DNA of 64,000 bases from Dryocola sp. LX212 (lineage in GTDB: Bacteria; Pseudomonadota; Gammaproteobacteria; Enterobacterales; Enterobacteriaceae), in contig CP167917.1 in assembly GCA_041504365.1 (NCBI GenBank), positions 930,001 to 994,000 on the forward strand, written 5' to 3'. This document shows, in pieces, positions 46,427-54,679 of this stretch. How positions within the stretch are numbered: position 1 is the stretch's first letter; each line of letters begins with the position of its first letter. A program made the translations under genes and the position numbers. The notes beneath the pieces were generated by a model. The model was not told the origin of the DNA. It saw only the letters and a program-made list of their open reading frames with translations, and did not search any database.

Positions 46427-46758
46427 GCCAGCTAAGCACCCATGTTCTTGATACCGCGCTGGGAAAACCTGCCGGGGGCGTAATTATTCACCTGGAATAC
46501 CAGTTCGCTGACGGCTGGGAAATTATCGGCGAAGGGCAAACCGATGCCGACGGGCGGCTGAAAGATCTGCTGCCCGTTCCGCTTGAAGCCGGGCGCTATC
46601 GTCTGACGGCAGACATTGGCCAGTACTTTGCGGCGACCTCGCGGGAGACGCTATATCCCACGGCGCAAATCGATTTTGTTATTCCCGAGGGCGGTGGCCA
46701 CTACCATCTGCCGTTCCTTATCTCCCCCTGGTCGTGGTCTACCTATCGCGGCAGTTGA
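46423..46758 (+). CDS. hpxT: 5-hydroxyisourate hydrolase (transthyretin-like)
   Basis: 111 residues. The family signatures LSTHVLDTALGKPA at the N-terminus, the GRLKDLL stretch and the C-terminal YRGS are all present. It hydrolyses 5-hydroxyisourate to OHCU, directly before the step of the decarboxylase domain fused in the upstream gene. Its ATG overlaps the hpxK stop by four bases. Also known as uraH. Confidence 0.95.
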   Translation: MSQLSTHVLDTALGKPAGGVIIHLEYQFADGWEIIGEGQTDADGRLKDLLPVPLEAGRYRLTADIGQYFAATSRETLYPTAQIDFVIPEGGGHYHLPFLISPWSWSTYRGS

Positions 46759-46782
46759 ACCCACTAAAAACGGAAGGGCAGC

Positions 46783-48123
46783 ATGAAAGAGAATAATAGC
46801 GCCTGCGCGCGCCCGGAAGACCAGCGTTACCCCATCGTCAAAACTTTCACCTGGGGATTGCAGCATGTGCTGACGATGTACGGTGGGATCATCGCCCCGC
46901 CGTTAATCATCGGCAGCGCAGCCGGACTCGGCGCTACGGATATTGGCCTGCTTGTCACCGCCGCGCTGTTTATCAGTGGATTATCAACATTGTTGCAGTC
47001 CCTCGGCGTGCCGTTTTTTGGTTCGCGGCTGCCGCTGGTACAGGGCGTGTCGTTTGCCGGGGTGGCGACAATGGTGGCGATTGTTACCGGCGGCGGCGGT
47101 TTGCCAGTGGTATTCGGAGCCGTGATTGCTTCTTCAATACTCGGTTTACTGATCACGCCGTTTTTTGCGCAGATCATCCGCTTTTTCCCGCCCGTTGTGA
47201 CCGGCTGCGTGATCGCGGTGATCGGCCTTTCGCTGATGCCTGTGGCGGCGCGCTGGGCGATGGGGGGCAACATGAAAGCTGCAGACTGGGGCGCACCTTC
47301 AAACATTGGCCTGGCGGCGCTGACGCTTGGCGTGATCCTTCTTCTTAACCGGATCGGTTGGAGCAGCATTACGCGGATTGCCGTGCTGGCGGCCATGATC
47401 GTGGGCACGCTGGTGGCGGTAGTAACCGGCAAAGCAGATTTCAGCGGCGTGCTGAACGGCAGCTGGGTGGCGATGCCGACGATGTTTGCCTTTGGCACGC
47501 CCGTCTTCGACAGCGCGGCGATCCTATCGATGTTCCTGATTGTGCTGGTGCTGCTGACGGAGACCACCGCCGGACTGATGGCGGTAGGCGAGATCGTCGG
47601 CACGGACGTCAATGGACGACGTATTGCTAATGGCCTGCGTGCGGACATGCTGACCAGCGCCATCGCGCCAGTATTTAACTCCTTCCCGCAAAGCGCCTTT
47701 GCCCAGAACATCGGGCTGGTGGCGATTACCGGCATCAAAAGCCGCTTTGTAGTGAGCGCCGGCGGAGCGATCCTGGTCGTGCTTGGTCTACTGCCGGTGC
47801 TGGGGCGGGTAATTGCCTGCATTCCGATGCCGGTACTCGGCGGCGCGGGCGTCGTGCTGTTCGGCTCGGTAGCGGCAAGCGGTATCCGCACGCTGGCGAA
47901 GGTGGATTACAAAGAGAATATGAATCTTGTGGTGGTGGCAACCGCGCTGGCCTTCGGCATGATCCCTATCGTGATGCCAACCTTCTACGATCAGTTCCCC
48001 GGCTGGGTGCGCACGCTGCTGCATTCCGGCATCAGCGCAACCTGTCTTGTCGCTTTTATCCTGAATATCCTGTTTAACACACGTCTACTCCCTTCGCGTC
48101 GCCGCCTGCCGGAAGCCTCCTGA
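46783..48123 (+). CDS. NCS2-family urate/xanthine-type permease
   Basis: 446 residues with ~12-14 helices. NAT/NCS2 signatures are visible: FGLQHV-like TWGLQHVLTMYGG, the PLVQGVSFAG segment, ETTAGLMAVGEIVG and the motif QNIGLVAITGIKSR. Similar carriers (UacT, XanQ, PucJK) import urate or xanthine by proton symport, and hpxT/hpxK next door favour urate. 24 bases after hpxT. Confidence 0.9.
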   Translation: MKENNSACARPEDQRYPIVKTFTWGLQHVLTMYGGIIAPPLIIGSAAGLGATDIGLLVTAALFISGLSTLLQSLGVPFFGSRLPLVQGVSFAGVATMVAIVTGGGGLPVVFGAVIASSILGLLITPFFAQIIRFFPPVVTGCVIAVIGLSLMPVAARWAMGGNMKAADWGAPSNIGLAALTLGVILLLNRIGWSSITRIAVLAAMIVGTLVAVVTGKADFSGVLNGSWVAMPTMFAFGTPVFDSAAILSMFLIVLVLLTETTAGLMAVGEIVGTDVNGRRIANGLRADMLTSAIAPVFNSFPQSAFAQNIGLVAITGIKSRFVVSAGGAILVVLGLLPVLGRVIACIPMPVLGGAGVVLFGSVAASGIRTLAKVDYKENMNLVVVATALAFGMIPIVMPTFYDQFPGWVRTLLHSGISATCLVAFILNILFNTRLLPSRRRLPEAS

Positions 48124-48145
48124 TTAAGCCCCTTCTTACTCATTC

Positions 48146-48178
48146 ATTCCGCACGCTGTTTAGTGCTGCGTGCGGAAT
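48146..48178 (+). terminator. Hairpin after the NCS2 permease gene
   Basis: 11-bp perfect stem ATTCCGCACGC / GCGTGCGGAAT with an 11-base loop, 22 bases beyond the stop. No strong T-run follows, so termination efficiency is uncertain. Confidence 0.6.
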
Positions 48179-48230
48179 TAACAAATAAAAAACACAATTG
48201 CATCATTTTGATCTTATTAGTTAACAAATG

Positions 48231-48266
48231 CACAGCATTGGTGCGATTAATGCACCGTTTCTGTGC
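48231..48266. promoter_or_regulatory. Nested dyad upstream of the GntR gene
   Basis: GGTGC-N7-GCACC (48240-48256) lies inside an outer GCACAG...CTGTGC repeat. Position ~230 bases before the GntR start and similarity to 43241-43257 suggest an operator for this regulator. The rest of the 48124-48493 gap is AT-rich, with a second GAACCA...TGGTTC repeat at 48371-48391. Confidence 0.5.
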
Positions 48267-48366
48267 GTTTTCAGTACGCATGTCAAAGGGCATGAGAAAG
48301 ATCGAACCAATAAAATGTAATTAATTTTCAAGTTTATCAAACAGATAATTTTATATTTCACAATTA

Positions 48367-48489
48367 TTACGAACCATTCAGAAATTGGTTCAACTCTTGC
48401 AAGTCATTAGCAAGGTAAGCATTACGCGACGCGCTGAGGCTGACCAGCACAACAATAAATAAAATTAATGACGCAACGATAGCAGGCAT
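48367..48489 (-). CDS. Possible 40-residue single-helix membrane protein
   Basis: On the minus strand an ATG at 48489 opens a 40-residue frame with one hydrophobic helix (IVASLILFIVVLVSL) and a polar tail (NAYLANDLQELNQFLNGS). It diverges from the GntR gene, whose start is five bases away. The tail looks protein-like and the segment is GC-richer than its flanks. The nearest GGAGG is ~14 bases from the ATG, which is long, and the frame stays open upstream as an antisense shadow. It may therefore be chance. Confidence 0.35.
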   Translation of the reverse strand: MPAIVASLILFIVVLVSLSASRNAYLANDLQELNQFLNGS

Positions 48490-48493
48490 CTGA

Positions 48494-49213
48494 ATGGCAA
48501 ATACCTCCCGGTTTCTGGCAAATTCCAGTTCCGCGCTGGAAAGGCTGCGGGCGTTGATCCACTCCCATGACTCGACGCCGGGCATTCCTCTGCCCACCGA
48601 GCGCGAGCTTAGCGAACGACTGGGCGTCGGGCGTCGTGAAATCCGCCGGGCGCTGGACGTGCTGGAGGAAGAGGGGCGTATCTGGCGCAAGCAGGGAAAA
48701 GGCACGTTTATTGGCCCAGCGGCTCCCGTCGAGCCACTGGCGCTACAGGGTCTGCTGCAGCAGACCAACCTGCACGAAGTGATGGAGGCGCGACTCCAGC
48801 TTGAACCGGGTCTGGCCCGTCTGGCGGCCCTGCGCGCGACGGGTGAACAGATAGCACTGATGGAGCGGCTGATTGAGCGGATCGAGCAGGTCAGCCCGAG
48901 CGATCCGGATCTCAACGAGCTGTGGGACAGCGCCTTTCACCGCGCTATTGCCGAGGCCGCCGGCAACCGCCTGATGCTCGGCCTTTTTGATGCGATTGAC
49001 GCCGTACGCCGTGAGCCAAGCTGGCAGCACCTGCGAGAGCTGGCTCGCACCCCGGCCCGCGTCACCCGCTATGACGATCACCACCAGAAAATCCTTACCC
49101 ATATTGCTGCACGGCAGCCCGTTGAGGCCGCCGCCGCGATGCACGACCATCTTCTCGACCTGCAGCAGGCGCTTATTCAGGCCATCAACCACCAGGAAAC
49201 CACGAGCTTATGA
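48494..49213 (+). CDS. hpxS: GntR/FadR-family regulator
   Basis: 239 residues. N-terminal winged helix (LPTERELSERLGVGRREIRRALDVLEEEGRI) and an all-helical FCD ligand domain (MEARLQLEPGLARLAA, DSAFHRAIAEAAGN, ARQPVEAAAAMHDHL) with the metal-binding His pattern. GntR proteins of this class answer carboxylate metabolites. Its 3' end overlaps the ABC ATPase gene by four bases, so it probably controls the transporter and perhaps the hpx genes. The symbol hpxS is by analogy with Klebsiella. Confidence 0.85.
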   Translation: MANTSRFLANSSSALERLRALIHSHDSTPGIPLPTERELSERLGVGRREIRRALDVLEEEGRIWRKQGKGTFIGPAAPVEPLALQGLLQQTNLHEVMEARLQLEPGLARLAALRATGEQIALMERLIERIEQVSPSDPDLNELWDSAFHRAIAEAAGNRLMLGLFDAIDAVRREPSWQHLRELARTPARVTRYDDHHQKILTHIAARQPVEAAAAMHDHLLDLQQALIQAINHQETTSL

Positions 49214-50223
49214 CGACGATTCCTCTGAACGCGCCTGCACCAGTCCTGCGTCTGCGCAACCTGAACGTAAGATTTAGCGGCTCGCCCGTCAGCGTGCTGG
49301 ACGGCATCTCTCTGACGCTGAAGGCGGGGGAAACGCTGGCGCTGGTGGGGGAGTCAGGCTGCGGTAAAAGCATTACCTCACTGGCGCTGATGGGCCTGCT
49401 GCCCGCCAGCGCGCAGATTGTCAGCGGTGAGATGCAGTTCAACCATTATGACCTGCGCAGCCTGTCGCCGCGGGAGTATGCCGATATCCGCGGCAACCAG
49501 CTGGCGATGATTTTTCAGGAGCCGATGACCTCCCTGAATCCGGCTTTTACCCTCGGCGACCAGCTCAGCGAAGCGATTATGCGCCATCGTAAGGTGAACC
49601 GCCGCGAGGCGATGTTAGCCGCGCTTGCCATTCTGGAGAAGGTACAAATCCCCGCGCCGGAAATGCGTCTGAAAAGTTATCCGCACCAGCTTTCCGGTGG
49701 AATGCGTCAGCGTGTGATGATTGCCATGGCGCTGATCAACCATCCGCAGCTATTGATAGCCGATGAGCCGACGACCGCGCTGGACGTAACGATTCAGGCG
49801 CAGATCCTCTCGCTGCTCAACACGCTGAAAGAAGAGACCGGCACGGCGGTGCTGATGATCACTCACGATCTGGGCGTGGTAGCGGAAGTCGCGCAGCACG
49901 TTGCGGTGATGTACGCCGGCCAGGTCGTCGAAAGCGGCACGGTGGAGACGATTTTTGCCGATCCGCAGCACCCTTACACCATTGGCTTGATGGGATCGAT
50001 TCCTTCTTTGGGCGCGCGCAAAGGCTCACTCGCTACGATACCCGGCTCGGTGCCGCTGCCTGAATCGATGCCGCAGGGCTGCCGCTTTGCTACGCGCTGC
50101 CCGTTCGCGGAACCTCGCTGTCACAAACAGAAGCCTGCTCTGCAAAACATGGGAAGCCACCATCAGGTCGCGTGCTTCCGCGTGCCGCTGGAGCAACACA
50201 TCGCGCTGGGAGAAATCGCATGA
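49210..50223 (+). CDS. Peptide-type ABC transporter ATPase (DppD-like)
   Basis: 337 residues. Walker A GESGCGKSIT, signature LSGGMRQRVMIA, Walker B LLIADEPTTALD, and the oligopeptide-ABC C-terminal Cys-rich motif (GCRFATRCPFAEPRC). It overlaps the GntR stop and the next ATPase start (ATGA). Belongs to a five-component Dpp/Opp-like importer. Confidence 0.92.
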   Translation: MTTIPLNAPAPVLRLRNLNVRFSGSPVSVLDGISLTLKAGETLALVGESGCGKSITSLALMGLLPASAQIVSGEMQFNHYDLRSLSPREYADIRGNQLAMIFQEPMTSLNPAFTLGDQLSEAIMRHRKVNRREAMLAALAILEKVQIPAPEMRLKSYPHQLSGGMRQRVMIAMALINHPQLLIADEPTTALDVTIQAQILSLLNTLKEETGTAVLMITHDLGVVAEVAQHVAVMYAGQVVESGTVETIFADPQHPYTIGLMGSIPSLGARKGSLATIPGSVPLPESMPQGCRFATRCPFAEPRCHKQKPALQNMGSHHQVACFRVPLEQHIALGEIA

Positions 50224-51284
50224 CGACGCCGATCCTCGAATGTCTGGAGTTAAGTAAGACCTTTGCCGGGCCTAAACGCCTGTTTGCCCGCAGCAGCCAG
50301 GTGACGGCGGTCGATCGCATCTCGCTGAAAGTCTGGCCGGGTGAAACGCTGGCGATTGTCGGCGAGTCCGGTTCGGGCAAGTCAACCCTCGGGCGGCTCC
50401 TGCTCCGCCTGTTAGCGCCATCTCAGGGACAGGTTTACTACCAGGGTGAGGAGATTACGCAGGTCAACGCCGCGCGCCTGAACCAGCTTCGTCGTGAGCT
50501 GCAAATTATCTTCCAGGATCCCTTTGCGTCGCTTAACCCGCGGATGACAGTGGAGCAGATCGTCGGCGAACCTTTATGGCTGCACCAGAACATGGGCAGG
50601 TCAGACCGTACCCATCGCGTAGCCGAGCTGCTGAAAACTGTCGGCCTGCCGGCGGCCTGGGCCAGACGCTATCCGCATGAGTTTTCGGGCGGTCAGCGTC
50701 AGCGTATTGGTATCGCTCGCGCCCTGGCATCCGGGCCGAAGCTGCTGCTGGGAGATGAACCTGTGTCGGCACTGGATGTTTCCGTACAGGCACAGGTGGT
50801 TAACCTGCTGGAAAGCCTGAAAGACCAGTTCGGACTGACGATGATTATCGTGGCGCACGGTCTGGCGGTGATTCGCCATATGAGCGACCGCGTGGCGGTG
50901 ATGTATCTCGGGCAGATCGTTGAGCTTGCCCATGTCGACGATATTTTTGATGCGCCGCTGCACCCTTATACCCAGGCGCTGATCGCCTCTGCGCCGCAGA
51001 TGCAGCCTGGCGTTGCGCGCCAGACGCCGCTGTTGCAGGGCGATTTACCGGATCCGTCAAACCCGCCGACAGGCTGCCGTTTCCACACCCGCTGTCCCCA
51101 CGCGAAAGAAGAATGTCAGCAGCGCGAACCGATCGTTCAGGTTCTGGATGGCGGTCGCCAGGTGGCCTGCCACCGTTGGCAGGAGATCAATCGTGACCGC
51201 AGCGTCATTCACATTGCACCACCTTCTGCCGCATTTGTTCGTCGCCGCGCGCTGTTTGAACATGCGGCATCCCAACAATCCTGA
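50220..51284 (+). CDS. Peptide-type ABC transporter ATPase (DppF-like)
   Basis: 354 residues from the ATG at 50220, which overlaps the previous stop by four bases. Walker A GESGSGKST, signature FSGGQRQRIGIA, Walker B LLLGDEPVSALD and the C-terminal GCRFHTRCPHAKEEC motif. Pairs with the DppD-like ATPase. Confidence 0.92.
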   Translation: MTTPILECLELSKTFAGPKRLFARSSQVTAVDRISLKVWPGETLAIVGESGSGKSTLGRLLLRLLAPSQGQVYYQGEEITQVNAARLNQLRRELQIIFQDPFASLNPRMTVEQIVGEPLWLHQNMGRSDRTHRVAELLKTVGLPAAWARRYPHEFSGGQRQRIGIARALASGPKLLLGDEPVSALDVSVQAQVVNLLESLKDQFGLTMIIVAHGLAVIRHMSDRVAVMYLGQIVELAHVDDIFDAPLHPYTQALIASAPQMQPGVARQTPLLQGDLPDPSNPPTGCRFHTRCPHAKEECQQREPIVQVLDGGRQVACHRWQEINRDRSVIHIAPPSAAFVRRRALFEHAASQQS

Positions 51285-51307
51285 CCCCTCTGGAGTGAAA
51301 AATAACA

Positions 51308-52822
51308 ATGAAATTGCGAAATGCAGTGGTGACTACCCTGGGAAGTGTGTTGTTGCTGGGAGCCAGCGCCCAGACCTATGCCGAAAGCGTGCTGCGCATT
51401 GGCTTAGGGGCCGACCCGGACATGCTCGATCCGCATCAGGCCCGCACCTATTACGGCCGCTTTGTCTTTGCAGCCCTATGCGATCGGCTGGTGGACGTGG
51501 ACGAAAATCTCAAGGTTGTGCCGGGGCTGGCGAAAGAGTGGACGTGGAGTGACGAAGGCAAAACGCTGACTCTGAACCTGCGCGAAGGCGTGACCTTCCA
51601 CGACGGCGAAAAGTTTGATGCCGAAGCGGTGAAATATAACCTCGACCGGGCTATGACGATGCCGGGTTCGCTGCGTAAAAGCGATCTGTCGTCCGTTGAA
51701 TCTGTAGAGGTGAAAAGCCCAACGCAGGTTGTGCTGCACCTGAAATCGCCGGATGCGGCCCTGCTCAGCCAGCTGACCGACCGCGCCGGCGCGATGCTGG
51801 CGCCGAAAGCTGCGGCGAAGGCGGATTTTGCCGCCCATCCGGTCTGCTCCGGGCCGTATCAGTTCGAAAGCCGCGTCTCACAAGACCGCATCGTACTTAA
51901 GCGCTTTGATAACTACTGGAACAAAGGTGCCTATCACTTCGATAAGGTGATTTTCCTGCCAATCCCGGACGCATCCGTCCGTCTGGCTAACCTGCGAGCC
52001 GGGGATCTGGACGTCACCGAAGGGATTGCCGCAAGCGATGTGAAAACCGTGGAGGTCGACAGCAAGCTGAGCCTCGCGAAGGTCACCGGCCTTGGCTATC
52101 AGGGCATCACTTTTAACATTAACAACGGCAAGGTACCGGCAAACGATCCGTTCAAGGATGCCCGTGTACGTGAAGCTTTCTCGCTGGCTATCGATCGCGA
52201 CGCTTTAAATCAGGTGGTGTTTGAAGGGCTTTACGCACCGTCAAATCAGGGCCTGTCCACGGTCAGCCCTTACCACGTCAAACTTCCCGTTGCGCCTCGC
52301 GATGTCGACAAAGCAAAAGCGCTGCTGAAAGAAGCGGGCATTACCGCGCCGCTGAACGTCTCCCTGCTGGTGCCGAACAACCCGACCTCTCAGCAGGTGG
52401 GCCAGGTGCTGCAGGCGATGACCGCCGAAGCGGGCTTTACTCTCAACCTGCAAATGACCGAGTTTGCCACGCTGCTCGACCGTCAGCAGAGCGGCGACTA
52501 CCAGCTCAGCCTCTCCGGCTGGTCAGGACGCCCGGATCCGGACGGCAGCCTGTTTGCGTTCATCAACAGCAAAGGCAACCTCAACGACGGGCGCTACAGC
52601 AATCCGCAGGTGGATGAATGGCTGACCCAGGCCCGCCAGAGCAACGACCAGGCCACGCGCCAGGCGCTGTATGACAAAGTGGTTAAGCAGCTGCAAAGCG
52701 ATACGCCGATTGCCTATCTCTACTTTGAGCCGCGCATCTTTGGGCTGAACAAAAAAGTGCAGGGCTTTAAACCTTACCCGGACGGCATCGTGCGTCTGGC
52801 GGGTTTAACGCTGGCACCTTAA
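51308..52822 (+). CDS. Peptide-type ABC substrate-binding protein
   Basis: 504 residues, SBP_bac_5 family. Signal peptide (basic MKLRNAVV, core, ending TYAES) then VLRIGLGADPDMLDPHQA, the conserved cluster-C start, and the LREGVTFHDGEKFDAEAVKYN stretch. Periplasmic receptor of the importer. Position next to a GGT-like enzyme suggests a gamma-glutamyl or other modified peptide ligand; that is inference. Confidence 0.92.
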   Translation: MKLRNAVVTTLGSVLLLGASAQTYAESVLRIGLGADPDMLDPHQARTYYGRFVFAALCDRLVDVDENLKVVPGLAKEWTWSDEGKTLTLNLREGVTFHDGEKFDAEAVKYNLDRAMTMPGSLRKSDLSSVESVEVKSPTQVVLHLKSPDAALLSQLTDRAGAMLAPKAAAKADFAAHPVCSGPYQFESRVSQDRIVLKRFDNYWNKGAYHFDKVIFLPIPDASVRLANLRAGDLDVTEGIAASDVKTVEVDSKLSLAKVTGLGYQGITFNINNGKVPANDPFKDARVREAFSLAIDRDALNQVVFEGLYAPSNQGLSTVSPYHVKLPVAPRDVDKAKALLKEAGITAPLNVSLLVPNNPTSQQVGQVLQAMTAEAGFTLNLQMTEFATLLDRQQSGDYQLSLSGWSGRPDPDGSLFAFINSKGNLNDGRYSNPQVDEWLTQARQSNDQATRQALYDKVVKQLQSDTPIAYLYFEPRIFGLNKKVQGFKPYPDGIVRLAGLTLAP

Positions 52823-52844
52823 CCGACGGGCGAGAGGAGAGACC

Positions 52845-53786
52845 ATGCTGGAACTGATTTGCAAACGCCTGCTGTTGGCCATACCGACGCTGCTTATCGT
52901 CAGCGTCATGGTGTTCGGCCTGCAAAAACTCCTGCCGGGCGATCCGCTGATCGCCATGGCGGGGGAGGAGCGCGACCCGGCGGTGATCGCCCAGCTGCGT
53001 GAAGAGCTGCACCTTAACGATCCGATCCCGGTGCAGTATTTTCACTGGCTGACCAGCGCGCTACAGGGTGACCTGGGGATCTCCTTACGTACCCATGAAC
53101 CGGTCACCACGCTGATTGCCAGCAAATTACCGGTGACCCTCGAGCTGTCGCTGCTGGCGATGATTATCGCGCTGCTGGTGGGCATCAGCATGGGGATCGT
53201 CGCGGCGGTGCATAAAAATAGCTGGATCGACCACGGCACTAACTTCGTGGCGATCTCGGGGATCTCGGTGCCGCACTTCTGGCTCGGCATCCTGCTGATC
53301 CTCGTCTTTTCGGTCAATCTTCAGTGGCTGCCCGCCTCGGGCTTTGTCCCCTTCAGTGAGGATGCGCTGATGAACCTGCGCACCCTGCTGCTCCCTGCTT
53401 TAGTACTGGGGACGGGGCTTGCGGCCACGCTGATGCGCCATACCAGGGCATCGATGATCGCCGTGCTGAAAGCCGATTACATTCGTACCGCTCGCGCCAA
53501 GGGGCTGCTGCCCAAACGCGTCATCCTGAAGCATGCGTTTCGTAATGCGCTGGTGCCGGTGATTACCTTAACCACGCTGCTGTTCGGCGAGCTGCTTGGC
53601 GGGGCGGTGCTGACCGAGCAGGTCTTTACCATCCCGGGCTTTGGCAAAATGATCGTCGACTCCGTCTTTAACCGCGATTACGCCGTGGTACAGGGTGTTG
53701 TGCTGGTGGTGGCGATAGGTTTCCTGCTGTTGAACCTGGTGGCGGACGTGCTCTACGTCCTAATCAACCCGAAAATGCGGAGCTGA
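52845..53786 (+). CDS. Peptide-type ABC permease (DppB-like)
   Basis: 313 residues, about six helices, with the DppB start (ICKRLLLAIPTLLIVSVMVF), LPGDPL, and the EAA loop (YIRTARAKGLLPKRVILKHAFRNAL). 22 bases after the binding-protein gene. Confidence 0.93.
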   Translation: MLELICKRLLLAIPTLLIVSVMVFGLQKLLPGDPLIAMAGEERDPAVIAQLREELHLNDPIPVQYFHWLTSALQGDLGISLRTHEPVTTLIASKLPVTLELSLLAMIIALLVGISMGIVAAVHKNSWIDHGTNFVAISGISVPHFWLGILLILVFSVNLQWLPASGFVPFSEDALMNLRTLLLPALVLGTGLAATLMRHTRASMIAVLKADYIRTARAKGLLPKRVILKHAFRNALVPVITLTTLLFGELLGGAVLTEQVFTIPGFGKMIVDSVFNRDYAVVQGVVLVVAIGFLLLNLVADVLYVLINPKMRS

Positions 53787-53788
53787 TC

Positions 53789-54664
53789 ATGGCTGAATTA
53801 TCCACAACGGGCGTGGCGGTCGCGCTGCCCAAAGCGCCAAATCGCGTGCTGAAAAAATTCCTCGCTAACAAAAGCGCGATGATTGGTGCGGTCATTGTTG
53901 TCGTGTTTGTCCTGGTAGCGCTGCTCGCGCCCTGGATTGCCCCCTTTGACCCGGTGAAGGCCAACTTCCTGGCGGTGCGCAAGCCGCCCTCTGAACTCTA
54001 CTGGTTTGGCACGGACGAGCTTGGGCGCGACATTCTTTCACGCATCGTCTGGGGCGCGCGTACGTCGCTGCTGGCGGGCTGCATATCGGTCTTCATTGCC
54101 GTGGTTATCGGCGTGCCGCTGGGGCTGGTGGCCGGCTATTTTCAGGGAATGTGGGATGGGGTGATCTCGCGCTTCATCGAGGCGCTGCTGGCCTGTCCGT
54201 TCCTGATCATGGCCATCGCGCTGGGGGCCTTTTTAGGTCCGAGCCTGAGCAATGCGATGATCGCCATTGGCCTGTCGGCGATGCCGATCTTCGCGCGTCT
54301 GACTCGCGGCCAGGTGATCGCTATCCGTAATGAAGAGTATATCGACGGCGCAAGGGCGATCGGCCTGCCCGATCGCTGGATCATCATCCGTTACGTGCTG
54401 CCCAACGTGATGTCCCCGATTCTGGTGCAGTCTACGCTTGCGATTGCTGCCGCCATTATCACCGAGGCGAGCCTCTCGTTCCTCGGCCTTGGCCAGCAGC
54501 CGCCAAACCCCTCCTGGGGCGCGATGCTCAATACCGCGAAAGGTTTTCTGGAGCAGGCCCCGTGGATGTCTATCTTCCCCGGCGTCGCTATTTTTCTGAC
54601 GGTGCAAGGCTTCAACTTATTAGGTGACGGGCTGCGCGACGCGCTTGATCCGCGCAATGACTGA
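53789..54664 (+). CDS. Peptide-type ABC permease (DppC-like)
   Basis: 291 residues. N-terminal helix, GTDELGRDILSRIVWGARTSL, the EAA motif in YIDGARAIGLPDRWIIIRYVLPN and the LSFLGLGQQPPNPSWG end typical of DppC. Two bases separate it from the DppB-like gene. Confidence 0.93.
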   Translation: MAELSTTGVAVALPKAPNRVLKKFLANKSAMIGAVIVVVFVLVALLAPWIAPFDPVKANFLAVRKPPSELYWFGTDELGRDILSRIVWGARTSLLAGCISVFIAVVIGVPLGLVAGYFQGMWDGVISRFIEALLACPFLIMAIALGAFLGPSLSNAMIAIGLSAMPIFARLTRGQVIAIRNEEYIDGARAIGLPDRWIIIRYVLPNVMSPILVQSTLAIAAAIITEASLSFLGLGQQPPNPSWGAMLNTAKGFLEQAPWMSIFPGVAIFLTVQGFNLLGDGLRDALDPRND

Positions 54665-54679
54665 CATGCAGGAGATGTA

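Noticed and set aside
46827-47891. 354-codon minus-strand frame antisense to the NCS2 permease
   Set aside because: Antisense shadow with Pro/Thr/Ser-rich composition and no domain.
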